Shown here in pieces: positions 33,550 to 41,472 of a stretch of 64,000 nt of DNA. The notes under the pieces are model-generated. The model was not told the origin of the DNA. It saw nothing but the letters and a program-made list of their open reading frames with translations, and made no database searches. The stretch is from Bradyrhizobium canariense (GTDB taxonomy: Bacteria > Pseudomonadota > Alphaproteobacteria > Rhizobiales > Xanthobacteraceae), in the NCBI RefSeq assembly GCF_018130465.1, contig NZ_JAFCKJ010000002.1:682001-746000 (forward strand). Reading direction: 5' to 3'. The position numbers were made by a program, and so were the translations under genes. Numbering within the stretch: position 1 is the stretch's first letter; the number at the start of each line of letters is the position of its first letter.

Positions 33550-34908
33550 TCACTCCGCCGCCGTCAGCCGGTGCACGTTATCCGCGATCTCCTTCGGCAC
33601 CGGCACCGTCCACGGCGCGCCGCGGCGGCGCTTGACGTCGACTTCCATCCAGTAGGTCTCCCAGCCCCGCGTCGGCCCGATGCCGTCCATGGTCGCCGGG
33701 CCCTGGATCGAACGCGCCGTGCTCTCGTCAAGATGCAGCATCGGCTTCTCGCCGCCTGCGACCTTCTCGATCTCCTGCCGCAGCAGGCGGCGGTATTGCA
33801 CGATCGCCTTGTCGCTCGTGCCGAGGTGCTCCCTGGTGCGATCCTGGATCGCGCCCATCGATTCCACCGCCCACTGGTCGTGGACGTTGATGTCGGTGCC
33901 CATGCCGGTATAGGTCGCCGTCTGCTGCTCGTGCGGGTCGAAGCCGTAGTCGTTGGTCCTGTTCTTGCGCGATTTGTAGTCCGGCAGCTCATAGAGCTCG
34001 AGCCGCTGGTCGCGCATCTTCTTCTTGTCCACGGGGTTCGAATAGCTGGTGAAGATCGCGTACCAGTAGCAGTTCTCGTCGTCGACCGGCACGTGCCACT
34101 GCGTGATCGTCATCTCCGTGCTCATGGGGATGACGAAGCCGTGCGGGAAGACCTGGTTGGTGACGCGCACATGGGTGCGCTCCTCGTCGATCTCGCGCAG
34201 CGCGATCAGCCGCAGGCCGTATTCGGTGTGCTCGACATTGATGATCGGGCGGTCGTACTCGCGCAGGATCTTCGTCATCGGCAGGTCGGAGCCGGCCGAC
34301 GCGCCGCGGAACTGCTTGCCGTAAGCCGTCGACGTGTCCTCGTCCTCGAAGAAGCGATGCAGATAGGAGGCGTGCGCGGGATCGATGCCGACTTCGAGCG
34401 CCTGGAGCCAGTTGCAGGCCATGTGCCCCTTGAACGCAAAAGTATGGGTATCAGGCGCGACGAAGCAGTCGAACTCCGGGAACGCCGGCGGTTCGCCCTC
34501 GCCGAGATAAGCCCAGAGGATGCCGCTCTTCTCCACCACGGGATAGGAGCGCTGCCGAACGTTCTGGCACAGCTTCGAATCCTTCGGCTCGGCCGGGGTC
34601 TCGATGCATTGCCCGGTGGCGTCGAACAGCCAGCCATGGAAGGCGCAGCGCAGGCCGCCATGCTCGAGCCGACCGAAAGCGAGATCGGCGCCGCGATGGG
34701 CGCAGTGACGGTCGATCAGGCCGTAGCGTCCGGTCTCGTCGCGGAACAGCACCAGGTTTTCACCGAGCAGTTTGACCGGGCGGATCGGGCGATCGCCGTC
34801 GAGCTCGTCCACCAGCGCCGCCGGCTGCCAGTAGCTCCGCATCAGCTTCCCGCAGGGGTCCTTCGGACCGGTGCGGGTGATCAGGTCGTTCTGCTCCTGG
34901 CTCATCAT
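33550..34908 (-). CDS. Rieske non-haem iron oxygenase, alpha subunit (phthalate-dioxygenase-like)
   Basis: A 452-aa aromatic-ring hydroxylase or O/N-demethylase. The Rieske centre is CAHRGADL and CAFHGW (C-x-H ... C-x2-H) near residues 69-91. The mononuclear iron site shows GIDPAHASYLHRF with two histidines. The domain order and the initial KLMRSYWQPAAL are those of the phthalate 4,5-dioxygenase / vanillate demethylase branch. No reductase or beta subunit is adjacent. It is divergent from an IclR regulator and followed by the GS-like gene. Substrate unknown. Confidence 0.85.
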   Translation of the reverse strand: MMSQEQNDLITRTGPKDPCGKLMRSYWQPAALVDELDGDRPIRPVKLLGENLVLFRDETGRYGLIDRHCAHRGADLAFGRLEHGGLRCAFHGWLFDATGQCIETPAEPKDSKLCQNVRQRSYPVVEKSGILWAYLGEGEPPAFPEFDCFVAPDTHTFAFKGHMACNWLQALEVGIDPAHASYLHRFFEDEDTSTAYGKQFRGASAGSDLPMTKILREYDRPIINVEHTEYGLRLIALREIDEERTHVRVTNQVFPHGFVIPMSTEMTITQWHVPVDDENCYWYAIFTSYSNPVDKKKMRDQRLELYELPDYKSRKNRTNDYGFDPHEQQTATYTGMGTDINVHDQWAVESMGAIQDRTREHLGTSDKAIVQYRRLLRQEIEKVAGGEKPMLHLDESTARSIQGPATMDGIGPTRGWETYWMEVDVKRRRGAPWTVPVPKEIADNVHRLTAAE

Positions 34909-34938
34909 GGCGAGTGCATCCTTTGTGGAGTGGCGTTT

Positions 34939-34953
34939 GTTCGCCTATTGAAC
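34939..34953. promoter_or_regulatory. Candidate IclR operator
   Basis: GTTC-GCCTATT-GAAC, a 15-bp dyad, the usual size of IclR-family sites. A second dyad TTCGCC...GGCGAA (34940-34964) overlaps it. It lies in the gap between the divergent Rieske and IclR genes. Confidence 0.5.
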
Positions 34954-35020
34954 GAATGGGCGAATTATGACATGCCTTGATCCGGCAGCAAGCACTATTT
35001 TGCAGGAATGTCCCGAGCCC

Positions 35021-35806
35021 ATGCCCAAGCTGAAGCGAAGCGAGAGCGACGAACGCGCGACGGATTTCGTCGAGAGCCTCGATCGCGGGCTGCGGCTGCT
35101 GCAATGTTTCGGCACCACGCCCGGCCCGATGACGCTCAGCGATCTCGCCCGTGCCGCCGATCTTCCGCGTGCCACCGCGCGGCGCATGCTGTTCACGCTC
35201 CAGCGCGGCGGCTTCGTCAGTGGTGACGGCAAGCTGTTCTCGCTGACGCCACATGTGCTGACGCTGGCCGCGTCGTATCTGCGGTCCAGCCAACTCGTCA
35301 CGGTCCTGCAACCGGTGCTCGACCGCGTCGCGACAGCGGCTAACGAAATCTCCTCGCTCGCGGTGCTCGACGGCGATGAGGTCGTGTTCATCGCGCGTAG
35401 CAGTCCGGCGCGGATGTTTTCAGGTGGGCTGGAAATCGGCTACCGCCTGCCGGCCTTCTGCACCTCGGTCGGCCGCGCCATGCTCGGCCAACTCAACGAT
35501 GCCGAGCTTGCTGCGCGTCTGAAAGCGATGAAGCGCGAGGCGCTGACGCCGCAGACGGAGACCGATCCCAAGGCATTGCTCGCGCGCATCGTCGCCGACC
35601 GCGCGCAGGGCTATTCGCTGGTCGACCGCGAGGCCGAGCCGCATTTCCGCTCGATCTCGGTCCCCGTCCGCCGCTACGACGGCGTGATCGTCGCCGCCAT
35701 CAACATGGGCGCCCATGTCGACCGGGTGCCGGCGCAGGAGCTGATCGAGCGATTTTTGCTGCTGCTGCGTGACGGTGCGGCGAATGTGAAGGACAGGCTG
35801 CTGTGA
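35021..35806 (+). CDS. IclR-family transcriptional regulator
   Basis: A 261-aa regulator of the PcaR/PobR branch, which senses aromatic acids. The winged helix reads LRLLQCFG...LSDLARAADLPRATARRMLFTLQRGGFV and the effector domain has GYRLPAFCTSVGRAMLGQL and a typical RGYSLVDRE-like segment (QGYSLVDREAEP). The start at 35021 (MPKLKRSES) is preferred because the longer frame adds residues without family character. It is divergent from the Rieske oxygenase and GS-like genes, which it probably controls. Confidence 0.85.
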   Translation: MPKLKRSESDERATDFVESLDRGLRLLQCFGTTPGPMTLSDLARAADLPRATARRMLFTLQRGGFVSGDGKLFSLTPHVLTLAASYLRSSQLVTVLQPVLDRVATAANEISSLAVLDGDEVVFIARSSPARMFSGGLEIGYRLPAFCTSVGRAMLGQLNDAELAARLKAMKREALTPQTETDPKALLARIVADRAQGYSLVDREAEPHFRSISVPVRRYDGVIVAAINMGAHVDRVPAQELIERFLLLLRDGAANVKDRLL

Positions 35807-36134
35807 CGAATGGCGGCAGGCACACCGCTTCTGACGCTGTGGATACGGGTGTGGAGTTCTATCATCTGAGCGATGAGAGAGCGTTCTTTGAATGGTTGAC
35901 GCGAATCCCCTGCGTGCAGAGTTGCGAGGGTGATGGCAACCGGGTCTGGTTGTTCGATTGAAACGGCGGCCAGGAAAGGACGATCTCTGGCAGCTTCTCG
36001 CACTCTGCCATCGCTATGGCGTCGACATGAAGCAATTGGCAAAATTCGAGACGGCCAAAAATCGTGTCTGGTTCCGCGATCCACGGAAATACTGGTACCG
36101 CGCCGTGTTTGGAAAGCCATCCGCGCGGCAGTAA
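35803..36134 (+). pseudogene. Frameshifted small gene (about 110 aa)
   Basis: Two short frames overlap. The first (GTG 35803 to TGA 35961) gives VTNGGRHTASDAV...FYHLSDERAFFEWLTRIPCV...VWLFD. The second (TTG 35958 to TAA 36134) gives LKRRPGKDDLWQLLALCHRY...RVWFRDPRKYWYRAVFG. Together they read like one small alpha/beta protein broken by a one-base shift near 35940-35961. The GTGA overlap with the IclR stop, and the ATTGA overlap between halves, would also permit coupled translation of two peptides. No family recognised. Confidence 0.5.
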
Positions 36135-36136
36135 GC

Positions 36137-36249
36137 GTAGGGTGGGTTAGCCATGCGGCTGCGCGAAGCGTAGTCGCTCGGCGTAACCCACCACTTTTCG
36201 CACCGCGGGACCCAAAGAGGTGGGTTACGCTGACGCTAACCCACCCTAC
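36137..36249. repeat. Palindromic intergenic repeat, family D
   Basis: The ends GTAGGGTGGGTTAG and CTAACCCACCCTAC are perfect complements, and an inner pair GCGTAACCCACC / GGTGGGTTACGC makes a second nested stem. It carries no gene. Confidence 0.75.
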
Positions 36250-36265
36250 ATTCCGCCGTCTGTGC

Positions 36266-36271
36266 TATAAT
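36266..36271 (+). promoter_or_regulatory. Predicted promoter of the PRC-barrel gene
   Basis: TATAAT with an extended TG at -2 (TGTGCTATAAT). The expected transcript start leaves about 23 nt before the ATG at 36301, including GGGAGC as ribosome-binding site. Confidence 0.5.
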
Positions 36272-36300
36272 GCGCTCCACACAAGACTAGGGAGCACGCC

Positions 36301-36633
36301 ATGCAACACACCATGGTTCCCAGTGATCGTGTGCAGCACGTCGTCGTCTATGGTTGTGACGGCACGAAGCTCGGCACGATCGAGCGGTTGATGCTCGACA
36401 AGGTGAGCGGAACGGTCGCCTACGCCGTGATCAAGACCGGCGGGCTGCTCGGTACTCATCACCATTATCCGGTGCAGTGGAGCGCGCTGAAATATGATCC
36501 GGGTCGTCAGGCCTTCCAGGTCGAGCTGACGCCGGCGCAATTGGGCAGCGGCCCCTGCGAGTTCGACGGCGACGAGTTCGACTGGGGCGACCGCTCGCGA
36601 CCCTACCAGCACCCGAATTACTGGTCGGTCTAG
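36301..36633 (+). CDS. PRC-barrel domain protein
   Basis: A 110-aa cytosolic protein with the beta-barrel pattern VQHVVVYGCDGTKLGTIERLMLDKVSGTVAYAVIK, then GGLLGTHHHYPVQWSALKYD. PRC-barrel proteins of this kind are often linked to stress or RNA processing, but no specific role can be read here. It has its own promoter and lies tail to tail with the haemoglobin gene. Confidence 0.82.
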   Translation: MQHTMVPSDRVQHVVVYGCDGTKLGTIERLMLDKVSGTVAYAVIKTGGLLGTHHHYPVQWSALKYDPGRQAFQVELTPAQLGSGPCEFDGDEFDWGDRSRPYQHPNYWSV

Positions 36634-36673
36634 CCGCGTCAGAAGTACGCGGTTACGCCCCCGGTGAGCAGCG

Positions 36674-37069
36674 TCACGTCCGATTGCGCATCCAGTCGGC
36701 GAGACCGGACAACGCCTTGTCGAGGTCCTGCCGCGCGGCAGCATCCACAACCGTTTCCTCCAGCGCGCCGCGCATGCAGAGCATCCACGCGTCGCGCTCG
36801 GCATCGCCGATGGCAAAGCCGAGGTGGCGCTGGCGCAGCCGTGGATGGCCCTTCTCGACCGAGTAGAGTTTCGGGCCGCCGGTCCATTCGGCGAGATAGC
36901 GCTTCAGCACGTCCCTGATCAGGCCGAGATCGGCGGCGTGCATCGCGCGGATCATTTGGGCCTCCGGCAGCGTGTCCATCCGCTCGTAGAAACGATCGAC
37001 CAGCCGATCGATCGTGGCGCTGCCGCCGATACGCTCGAACATGGAGATTGCGACATCGCTATCGGTCAT
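36674..37069 (-). CDS. Truncated haemoglobin, group II
   Basis: A 131-aa 2-on-2 globin: SMFERIGGSATIDRLVDRFYERM (helices A-B with the aromatic B10 position), LYSVEKGHPRLRQRHLGFAIG with the proximal histidine, and ERDAWMLCMRGALEE with the group II tryptophan at G8. Such proteins bind O2 or NO and may protect against nitrosative stress. It is a single-gene unit. Confidence 0.87.
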   Translation of the reverse strand: MTDSDVAISMFERIGGSATIDRLVDRFYERMDTLPEAQMIRAMHAADLGLIRDVLKRYLAEWTGGPKLYSVEKGHPRLRQRHLGFAIGDAERDAWMLCMRGALEETVVDAAARQDLDKALSGLADWMRNRT

Positions 37070-37133
37070 GGTTCATCCTGAAGCCTGCTGTTGGACTCGG
37101 ATATATTGTCCTAGGAGCTCGCGCACAAATCCC

Positions 37134-37260
37134 GCTGTCGTCCCGGCGAAGGCCGGGACCCATAACCACAGGCGGTAGTTTGACGAGGACTCGTGGTTGC
37201 CAGCTCGCGCCACGACGGCTCCCTGGGGGTATGGGTCCCGGCCTTCGCCGGGACGACAGC
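37134..37260. repeat. Palindromic intergenic repeat, family A, with perfect 30-nt arms
   Basis: The first and last 30 bases (37134-37163 and 37231-37260, beginning GCTGTCGTCCCGGCGAAGGC) are exact inverted copies. The core CATAACCACAGGCGGTAGTTT resembles the core at 797-928. It lies between the haemoglobin and boxR genes. Confidence 0.85.
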
Positions 37261-37280
37261 AGAGGGAGGATTCGGCGCGC

Positions 37281-38189
37281 TTACAGCGCCACGCTGCGCA
37301 GACCAAAGCTGCGCGCTTCGTTTTGCAGCACCGGCCGTACCGCGTCGATCAGGCGCGCCGCAGCGGCATCGACGGAAAGTCCCGCCGTGTCCACCACCGC
37401 CGTCGCGCGCGCATACAGCGGCTCGCGGCTCAACAGGATGTTGCGCAGCTCCGCCATGGCGGAGCGGTCGTCGGCCATCGGGCGCAAATCGCCCTGGCGG
37501 CGGACACGGGCCATGTGCTCCTCGGGCTCGGCCTTCAGCCAGATCGTGTAGAACGACGACAGGATCTGGTCGAAGGTCAAAGGCTCCGAGACGATGCCGC
37601 CGCCGGTCGCCAGCACCATCAGCTCGTTGCGCGCGAGCAGCTGTTGCAGCGCCGCCTGCTCCATGCGGCGAAAACCTTCCTGGCCGTAGAGCGCGATGAT
37701 CTCGGCGACCGAGAGGCCGTTCTGCTGCTCGACCTCCTTGTTGAGCTCGACAAAACTCCAGCCGACCTTCTTCGCCAGCATCCGCCCAAGCGTCGATTTG
37801 CCGGCGCCGCGCAGGCCGATCAGCGCGATGCCGCAGAACGGCGCGCGCCGCGGCGCGGAGGCGCTGCCGCCCGTGAGCAGGTCCTTGGCTTGCGCGATCT
37901 GCGCCGGCGTCGCCTTGCGCAAGAGATCGCGAAACATCTGCCAGTCCGGGGTCGGATCGGCTGAGGGAAGCAGGTCCTCCAGATGCGCGCCCATCGCGTC
38001 CGAGACGCGGCGGAGCAGCACGATCGAGACGTTGCCCTTGCCGCTTTCGAGCTGCGCGATGTAGCGTTCCGAAATTCCTGATACCTTGGCGAGCACTTTG
38101 CGCGACATGCCGCGTAGCGCGCGCATGGTGCGCACGCGCTGGCCGAGCTGTTCGAGAAATCGGGATTCGGCGTCGGGACTGTCGGTCAT
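37281..38189 (-). CDS. boxR: BoxR: HTH-XRE regulator fused to a shikimate-kinase-like domain
   Basis: A 302-aa repressor of benzoate degradation. The N-terminal XRE helix-turn-helix (about 14-75) has LAKVSGISERYIAQLESGKG. The C-terminal domain is shikimate-kinase-like with Walker A GLRGAGKST at 125-133 and a GGGIV motif; in the BzdR/BoxR family it binds benzoyl-CoA rather than acting as a kinase. The start is at MTDSPDAES. The gene is divergent from benzoate-CoA ligase, the arrangement expected for the local regulator. Confidence 0.9.
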   Translation of the reverse strand: MTDSPDAESRFLEQLGQRVRTMRALRGMSRKVLAKVSGISERYIAQLESGKGNVSIVLLRRVSDAMGAHLEDLLPSADPTPDWQMFRDLLRKATPAQIAQAKDLLTGGSASAPRRAPFCGIALIGLRGAGKSTLGRMLAKKVGWSFVELNKEVEQQNGLSVAEIIALYGQEGFRRMEQAALQQLLARNELMVLATGGGIVSEPLTFDQILSSFYTIWLKAEPEEHMARVRRQGDLRPMADDRSAMAELRNILLSREPLYARATAVVDTAGLSVDAAAARLIDAVRPVLQNEARSFGLRSVAL

Positions 38190-38226
38190 GGACTTTTCTT
38201 TAGCGGATGTCCTGCGGCGCATTTAA

Positions 38227-38251
38227 ATGAAACATAATGCCTGATAGCATT
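38227..38251. promoter_or_regulatory. Candidate BoxR site before bclA
   Basis: ATGAAACATAATGC (38227-38240), also present with one change upstream of boxC, runs into AATGC-CTGATA-GCATT (38236-38251), a dyad with a 6-nt spacer. A TTGACA follows at 38250. It lies between boxR and bclA. Confidence 0.5.
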
Positions 38252-38312
38252 GACAGCAAGCCAATGCGGTGTCTTTCTATGAATTATAATTCTAAATTCA
38301 GGGGAGAAGTCC

Positions 38313-39854
38313 GTGAGCGAGGGATCCTATAACGCGGTGACCTGGCTGCTCGACCGGAACGTCGAGGAGGGACGCGGCGACAAGCTGGCGTTCGACGACA
38401 CCGTCTCCCGTCTCACCTATGGCGAGCTTCAGCGCGAGACCCGGCGCGCCGCCAACATGCTGCGCCGGCTCGGCGTCCGCCGCGAAGAGCGCGTGGCCAT
38501 GATCATGCTGGATACGGTCGATTTTCCGGTCGTGTTCCTCGGCGCGATCCGGGCCGGCATCGTGCCGGTGCCGCTCAACACGCTGCTGACATCAGATCAA
38601 TACGCCTACATCCTCGCGGACTGCCGCGCCCGCGTGCTGTTCGTCTCGGAAGCGCTCTATCCCGTCATCAAGGACGTCGTCGGCCGCATGCCGGATCTCG
38701 AGCATGTCGTCGTGGCCGGCGCCAAGATGAACGGCCACAAGCAGCTGGCTGAAGAGCTCGCGGGCGAGAGCGACCGGTTCACGACCGCCGCGACGCATCC
38801 CGACGAGCCGGCGTTCTGGCTGTATTCCTCAGGTTCGACCGGCATGCCCAAGGGCGTGCGCCACATCCATTCGAACTTGCAGGCGACCGCCGACACCTAT
38901 GCCAGCCAGGTGCTCGGCATTCGCGAGAACGATGTCGGCCTCTCCGCCGCAAAGCTGTTCTTCGCCTATGGCCTGGGCAATGCGCTGACCTTCCCGATGT
39001 CGGTCGGCGCCACCACGATCCTGAACAGCGAGCGCCCGACGCCTGCGCGGATGTTTGACCTGATGAACCGCTACAAGCCGTCGATCTTCTACGGCGTGCC
39101 GACATTGTTCGCGGCGATGCTCAACGACGAGGCGATGAAGGGCGAGCGCGGCGGCGGCGCCTTGCGCATCTGCACCTCGGCCGGCGAGGCGCTGCCGGAA
39201 TCCGTCGGCAACAGCTGGAAGGCGCGCTTTGGCGTCGACATCCTCGACGGCGTCGGCTCGACCGAGCTGTTGCACATCTTCCTGTCGAACGCGCCCGGCG
39301 ACATCAAATACGGCTCCTCCGGCAAGCCAGTGCCGGGCTATGCGGTGCGGCTTGTCAACGAGGCCGGACAGGACGTCGCCGACGGCGAGGTCGGCGAGCT
39401 GCTGGTCGATGCGCCTTCCGCCGGCGAGGGCTACTGGAACCAGCGCCACAAGAGCCGCCGCACCTTCGAGGGACCGTGGACCCGCACCGGCGACAAATAT
39501 GTCAGGGATGCCGAGGGCCGCTACACCTTCTGCGGCCGCGCCGACGACATGTTCAAGGTCTCCGGCATCTGGGTCTCGCCTTTCGAGGTCGAGAGCGCGC
39601 TGATCACGCATCCCGCCGTGCTGGAGGCCGCCGTCGTGCCCGAAGCCGATCCGGAAGGTCTGCTGAAGCCGAAGGCCTTTGTCGTGCTGCGTCCCGGTGC
39701 GACCACGACGGACTTGCAGGAGATACTCAAGGACCACGTCAAGCAGAAGATTGGCCCGTGGAAATATCCGCGCTGGATCGACGTGGTGGATTCCTTGCCG
39801 AAGACGGCGACGGGCAAGATCCAGCGGTTCAAGCTGCGGGACGGGGCGAATTGA
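38313..39854 (+). CDS. bclA: Benzoate-CoA ligase
   Basis: Makes benzoyl-CoA from benzoate, CoA and ATP, the first step of the box pathway. It is a 513-aa AMP-forming ligase with the loop YSSGSTGMPKGV, VGSTELLHIFLSN and the C-terminal catalytic lysine in KTATGKIQRFKLR. The start is a GTG with GGGGAG 6 nt upstream. It is divergent from boxR and followed by the rest of the box genes. 2-Aminobenzoate or other substituted benzoates could also be substrates. Confidence 0.9.
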   Translation: MSEGSYNAVTWLLDRNVEEGRGDKLAFDDTVSRLTYGELQRETRRAANMLRRLGVRREERVAMIMLDTVDFPVVFLGAIRAGIVPVPLNTLLTSDQYAYILADCRARVLFVSEALYPVIKDVVGRMPDLEHVVVAGAKMNGHKQLAEELAGESDRFTTAATHPDEPAFWLYSSGSTGMPKGVRHIHSNLQATADTYASQVLGIRENDVGLSAAKLFFAYGLGNALTFPMSVGATTILNSERPTPARMFDLMNRYKPSIFYGVPTLFAAMLNDEAMKGERGGGALRICTSAGEALPESVGNSWKARFGVDILDGVGSTELLHIFLSNAPGDIKYGSSGKPVPGYAVRLVNEAGQDVADGEVGELLVDAPSAGEGYWNQRHKSRRTFEGPWTRTGDKYVRDAEGRYTFCGRADDMFKVSGIWVSPFEVESALITHPAVLEAAVVPEADPEGLLKPKAFVVLRPGATTTDLQEILKDHVKQKIGPWKYPRWIDVVDSLPKTATGKIQRFKLRDGAN

Positions 39855-39860
39855 GCGGCT

Positions 39861-39973
39861 CCGTCATTCCGGGACGCGCAAAGCGCGAACCCGGAATCTC
39901 AAGCCATGGACTGCAAGGACTGCAATGTCGAGATTCCGGATCAACTCGCTTCGCGAGTTGTCCGGAATGACGG
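39861..39973. repeat. Palindromic intergenic repeat, family E
   Basis: CCGTCATTCCGG at the left and CCGGAATGACGG at the right are perfect complements, with inner GCGCAAAGCGC, ACTCGCTTCGCGAGT and GAGATTCC/GGAATCTC stems. It lies between the ligase and hydrolase genes. Confidence 0.7.
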
Positions 39974-39991
39974 AATGAATGGAACGACATC

Positions 39992-40810
39992 ATGACCAAT
40001 CTCACCCCCACCGGCTTCCTCAGCATCGGCAACGCCAGCCTCGAATACAAATGGCTGGCGCCGCAAACCGCGGACGCGCCGACCATCGTCATGCTGCATG
40101 AAGGCCTCGGCTCGGTCGGGCTCTGGGGCGACTTCCCGGAGAAGCTCCAGCAGGCAACCTCCGCCGGCATCTTCGTCTATTCGCGCGCGGGCTACGGCCA
40201 GTCGAGCAAGGTCGCGTTGCCGCGGCCGCTCGACTACATGCAGCGCGAGGCGCTGGACGTGCTGCCGAAGATCCTCGATGCGATCGGCTTCAAGCGTGGC
40301 CTGCTGCTCGGCCATTCCGACGGCGCCTCGATCGCGACGATCTATGCCGGCGCGCATCAGGACCATCGCCTGAGCGGCCTCGTGCTGATCGCTCCGCATT
40401 TCGTCGTCGAGGACATCTCGTTGAAATCCATCGCCGCGATCAAGACCACCTTCGAGACCACCGACCTGAAGGCAAAGCTCGCGCGCTGGCACAGCGACGT
40501 CGACAACGCCTTCCAGGGCTGGAACGGCGCCTGGCTCGACCCAAAGTTCCGCGATTGGGATATTTCCGAGTCTCTCGCCTATATCCGTGTCCCTGTCATG
40601 GTCCTGCAAGGCGTGGACGATCAATATGGGACATTGCGTCAGGTCGAAATTGCCCAGGAAGAGTGTTACTGTCCGGTAGATTTGAAAGTCATTTCAGGCG
40701 CGGGACATTCCCCGCATCGTGAAGCGCCGGGGGCGACGCTTGACGCTATTGAGCAATTTGCAAAAGCGGCCCTGCGCGACGATCAGGGACTTCAGGGACG
40801 CGCCGCATGA
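39992..40810 (+). CDS. Alpha/beta-fold hydrolase in the box operon
   Basis: A 272-aa serine hydrolase. The nucleophile elbow is LLGHSDGAS (Ser near residue 109), the acid is in VLQGVDDQYGT and the histidine in ISGAGHSPHREAP. Box clusters in other bacteria often carry such a hydrolase; it might remove stalled CoA esters or open a lactone, but its substrate is unknown. It is followed at 18 nt by a DUF309 gene. Confidence 0.82.
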   Translation: MTNLTPTGFLSIGNASLEYKWLAPQTADAPTIVMLHEGLGSVGLWGDFPEKLQQATSAGIFVYSRAGYGQSSKVALPRPLDYMQREALDVLPKILDAIGFKRGLLLGHSDGASIATIYAGAHQDHRLSGLVLIAPHFVVEDISLKSIAAIKTTFETTDLKAKLARWHSDVDNAFQGWNGAWLDPKFRDWDISESLAYIRVPVMVLQGVDDQYGTLRQVEIAQEECYCPVDLKVISGAGHSPHREAPGATLDAIEQFAKAALRDDQGLQGRAA

Positions 40811-40828
40811 TCCTGCGGAGGCACATCT

Positions 40829-41353
40829 ATGAATGTGCCTTCGAACGCGAGCGGCCCGCTGCCGTGGCCGCAATGGGCCTATGTGCCGGGCGAAGCCGCC
40901 GGGCTGGATGCCGATTACGAGACGCTCGCTCTTGCCACGGCGCTGGTGCCGTCCGCCTTTCGCGGTTACGTGCCGGCGCGCCATCCGGCGCTGCGCTACG
41001 GGCTCGCGCTCAACGACCGCGGCTATTTCTGGGAATCGCGGGAGGTGCTGGAAGCCGTGTGGGCCGCGGCGCCGCAGAACGGTCGCGAGCGCATTCTGCT
41101 GCGCGCCTGCATCCTCATCGCCAATGCCAATTTGCGGCTGCGCGTGCAGAAGGCGCATTCGGCCGCGCGCCTGTTCGGGGACGCGCTTGGGGAGTTGCGC
41201 TCGCTGAGCTCCCGCAAGGCGGCGCCGGTTGGCGACGGCTTTGTCGAGAGCTTTCCGATTCCGGCGCTGACGGCTCTGCTCCAGGCCAAGCTCGGCAGGG
41301 CCCAGCTCACCAAGGCCGACTGGATCGCACTCGGCGCTATCGTGCGCTCCTGA
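40829..41353 (+). CDS. DUF309 domain protein
   Basis: A 174-aa protein whose core ALRYGLALNDRGYFWESREVLEAVW is the DUF309 signature (conserved Phe-Trp-Glu pattern), followed by an amphipathic helical second half. No enzymatic role is established for the family. Its place between the hydrolase and boxC points to a part in the benzoyl-CoA pathway. Confidence 0.78.
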   Translation: MNVPSNASGPLPWPQWAYVPGEAAGLDADYETLALATALVPSAFRGYVPARHPALRYGLALNDRGYFWESREVLEAVWAAAPQNGRERILLRACILIANANLRLRVQKAHSAARLFGDALGELRSLSSRKAAPVGDGFVESFPIPALTALLQAKLGRAQLTKADWIALGAIVRS

Positions 41354-41361
41354 CTCCGTGT

Positions 41362-41426
41362 ATGAAACAAAATGCATGTCCGCTCGTTTAAGGGGTGGAC
41401 GCGCTCGAAAATGTGCACTATTGTGC
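41362..41426. promoter_or_regulatory. Candidate BoxR sites before boxC
   Basis: ATGAAACAAAATGC at 41362-41375 is nearly identical to the motif before bclA. TGCA-CTATTG-TGCA at 41413-41426 matches the TGCA-N6-TGCA repeats I recall for the BzdR/BoxR family. Both lie in the 119-nt gap upstream of boxC. Confidence 0.6.
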
Positions 41427-41472
41427 ATCTAAGGCGACAGCCAAAACGCACAATCAAGCTTAAGGGTGGCCC

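Noticed and set aside
37281-38189. Possible aroK gene damaged by fusion to an HTH gene
   Set aside because: The HTH plus shikimate-kinase-like layout is the normal form of the BoxR/BzdR family and lies next to bclA.
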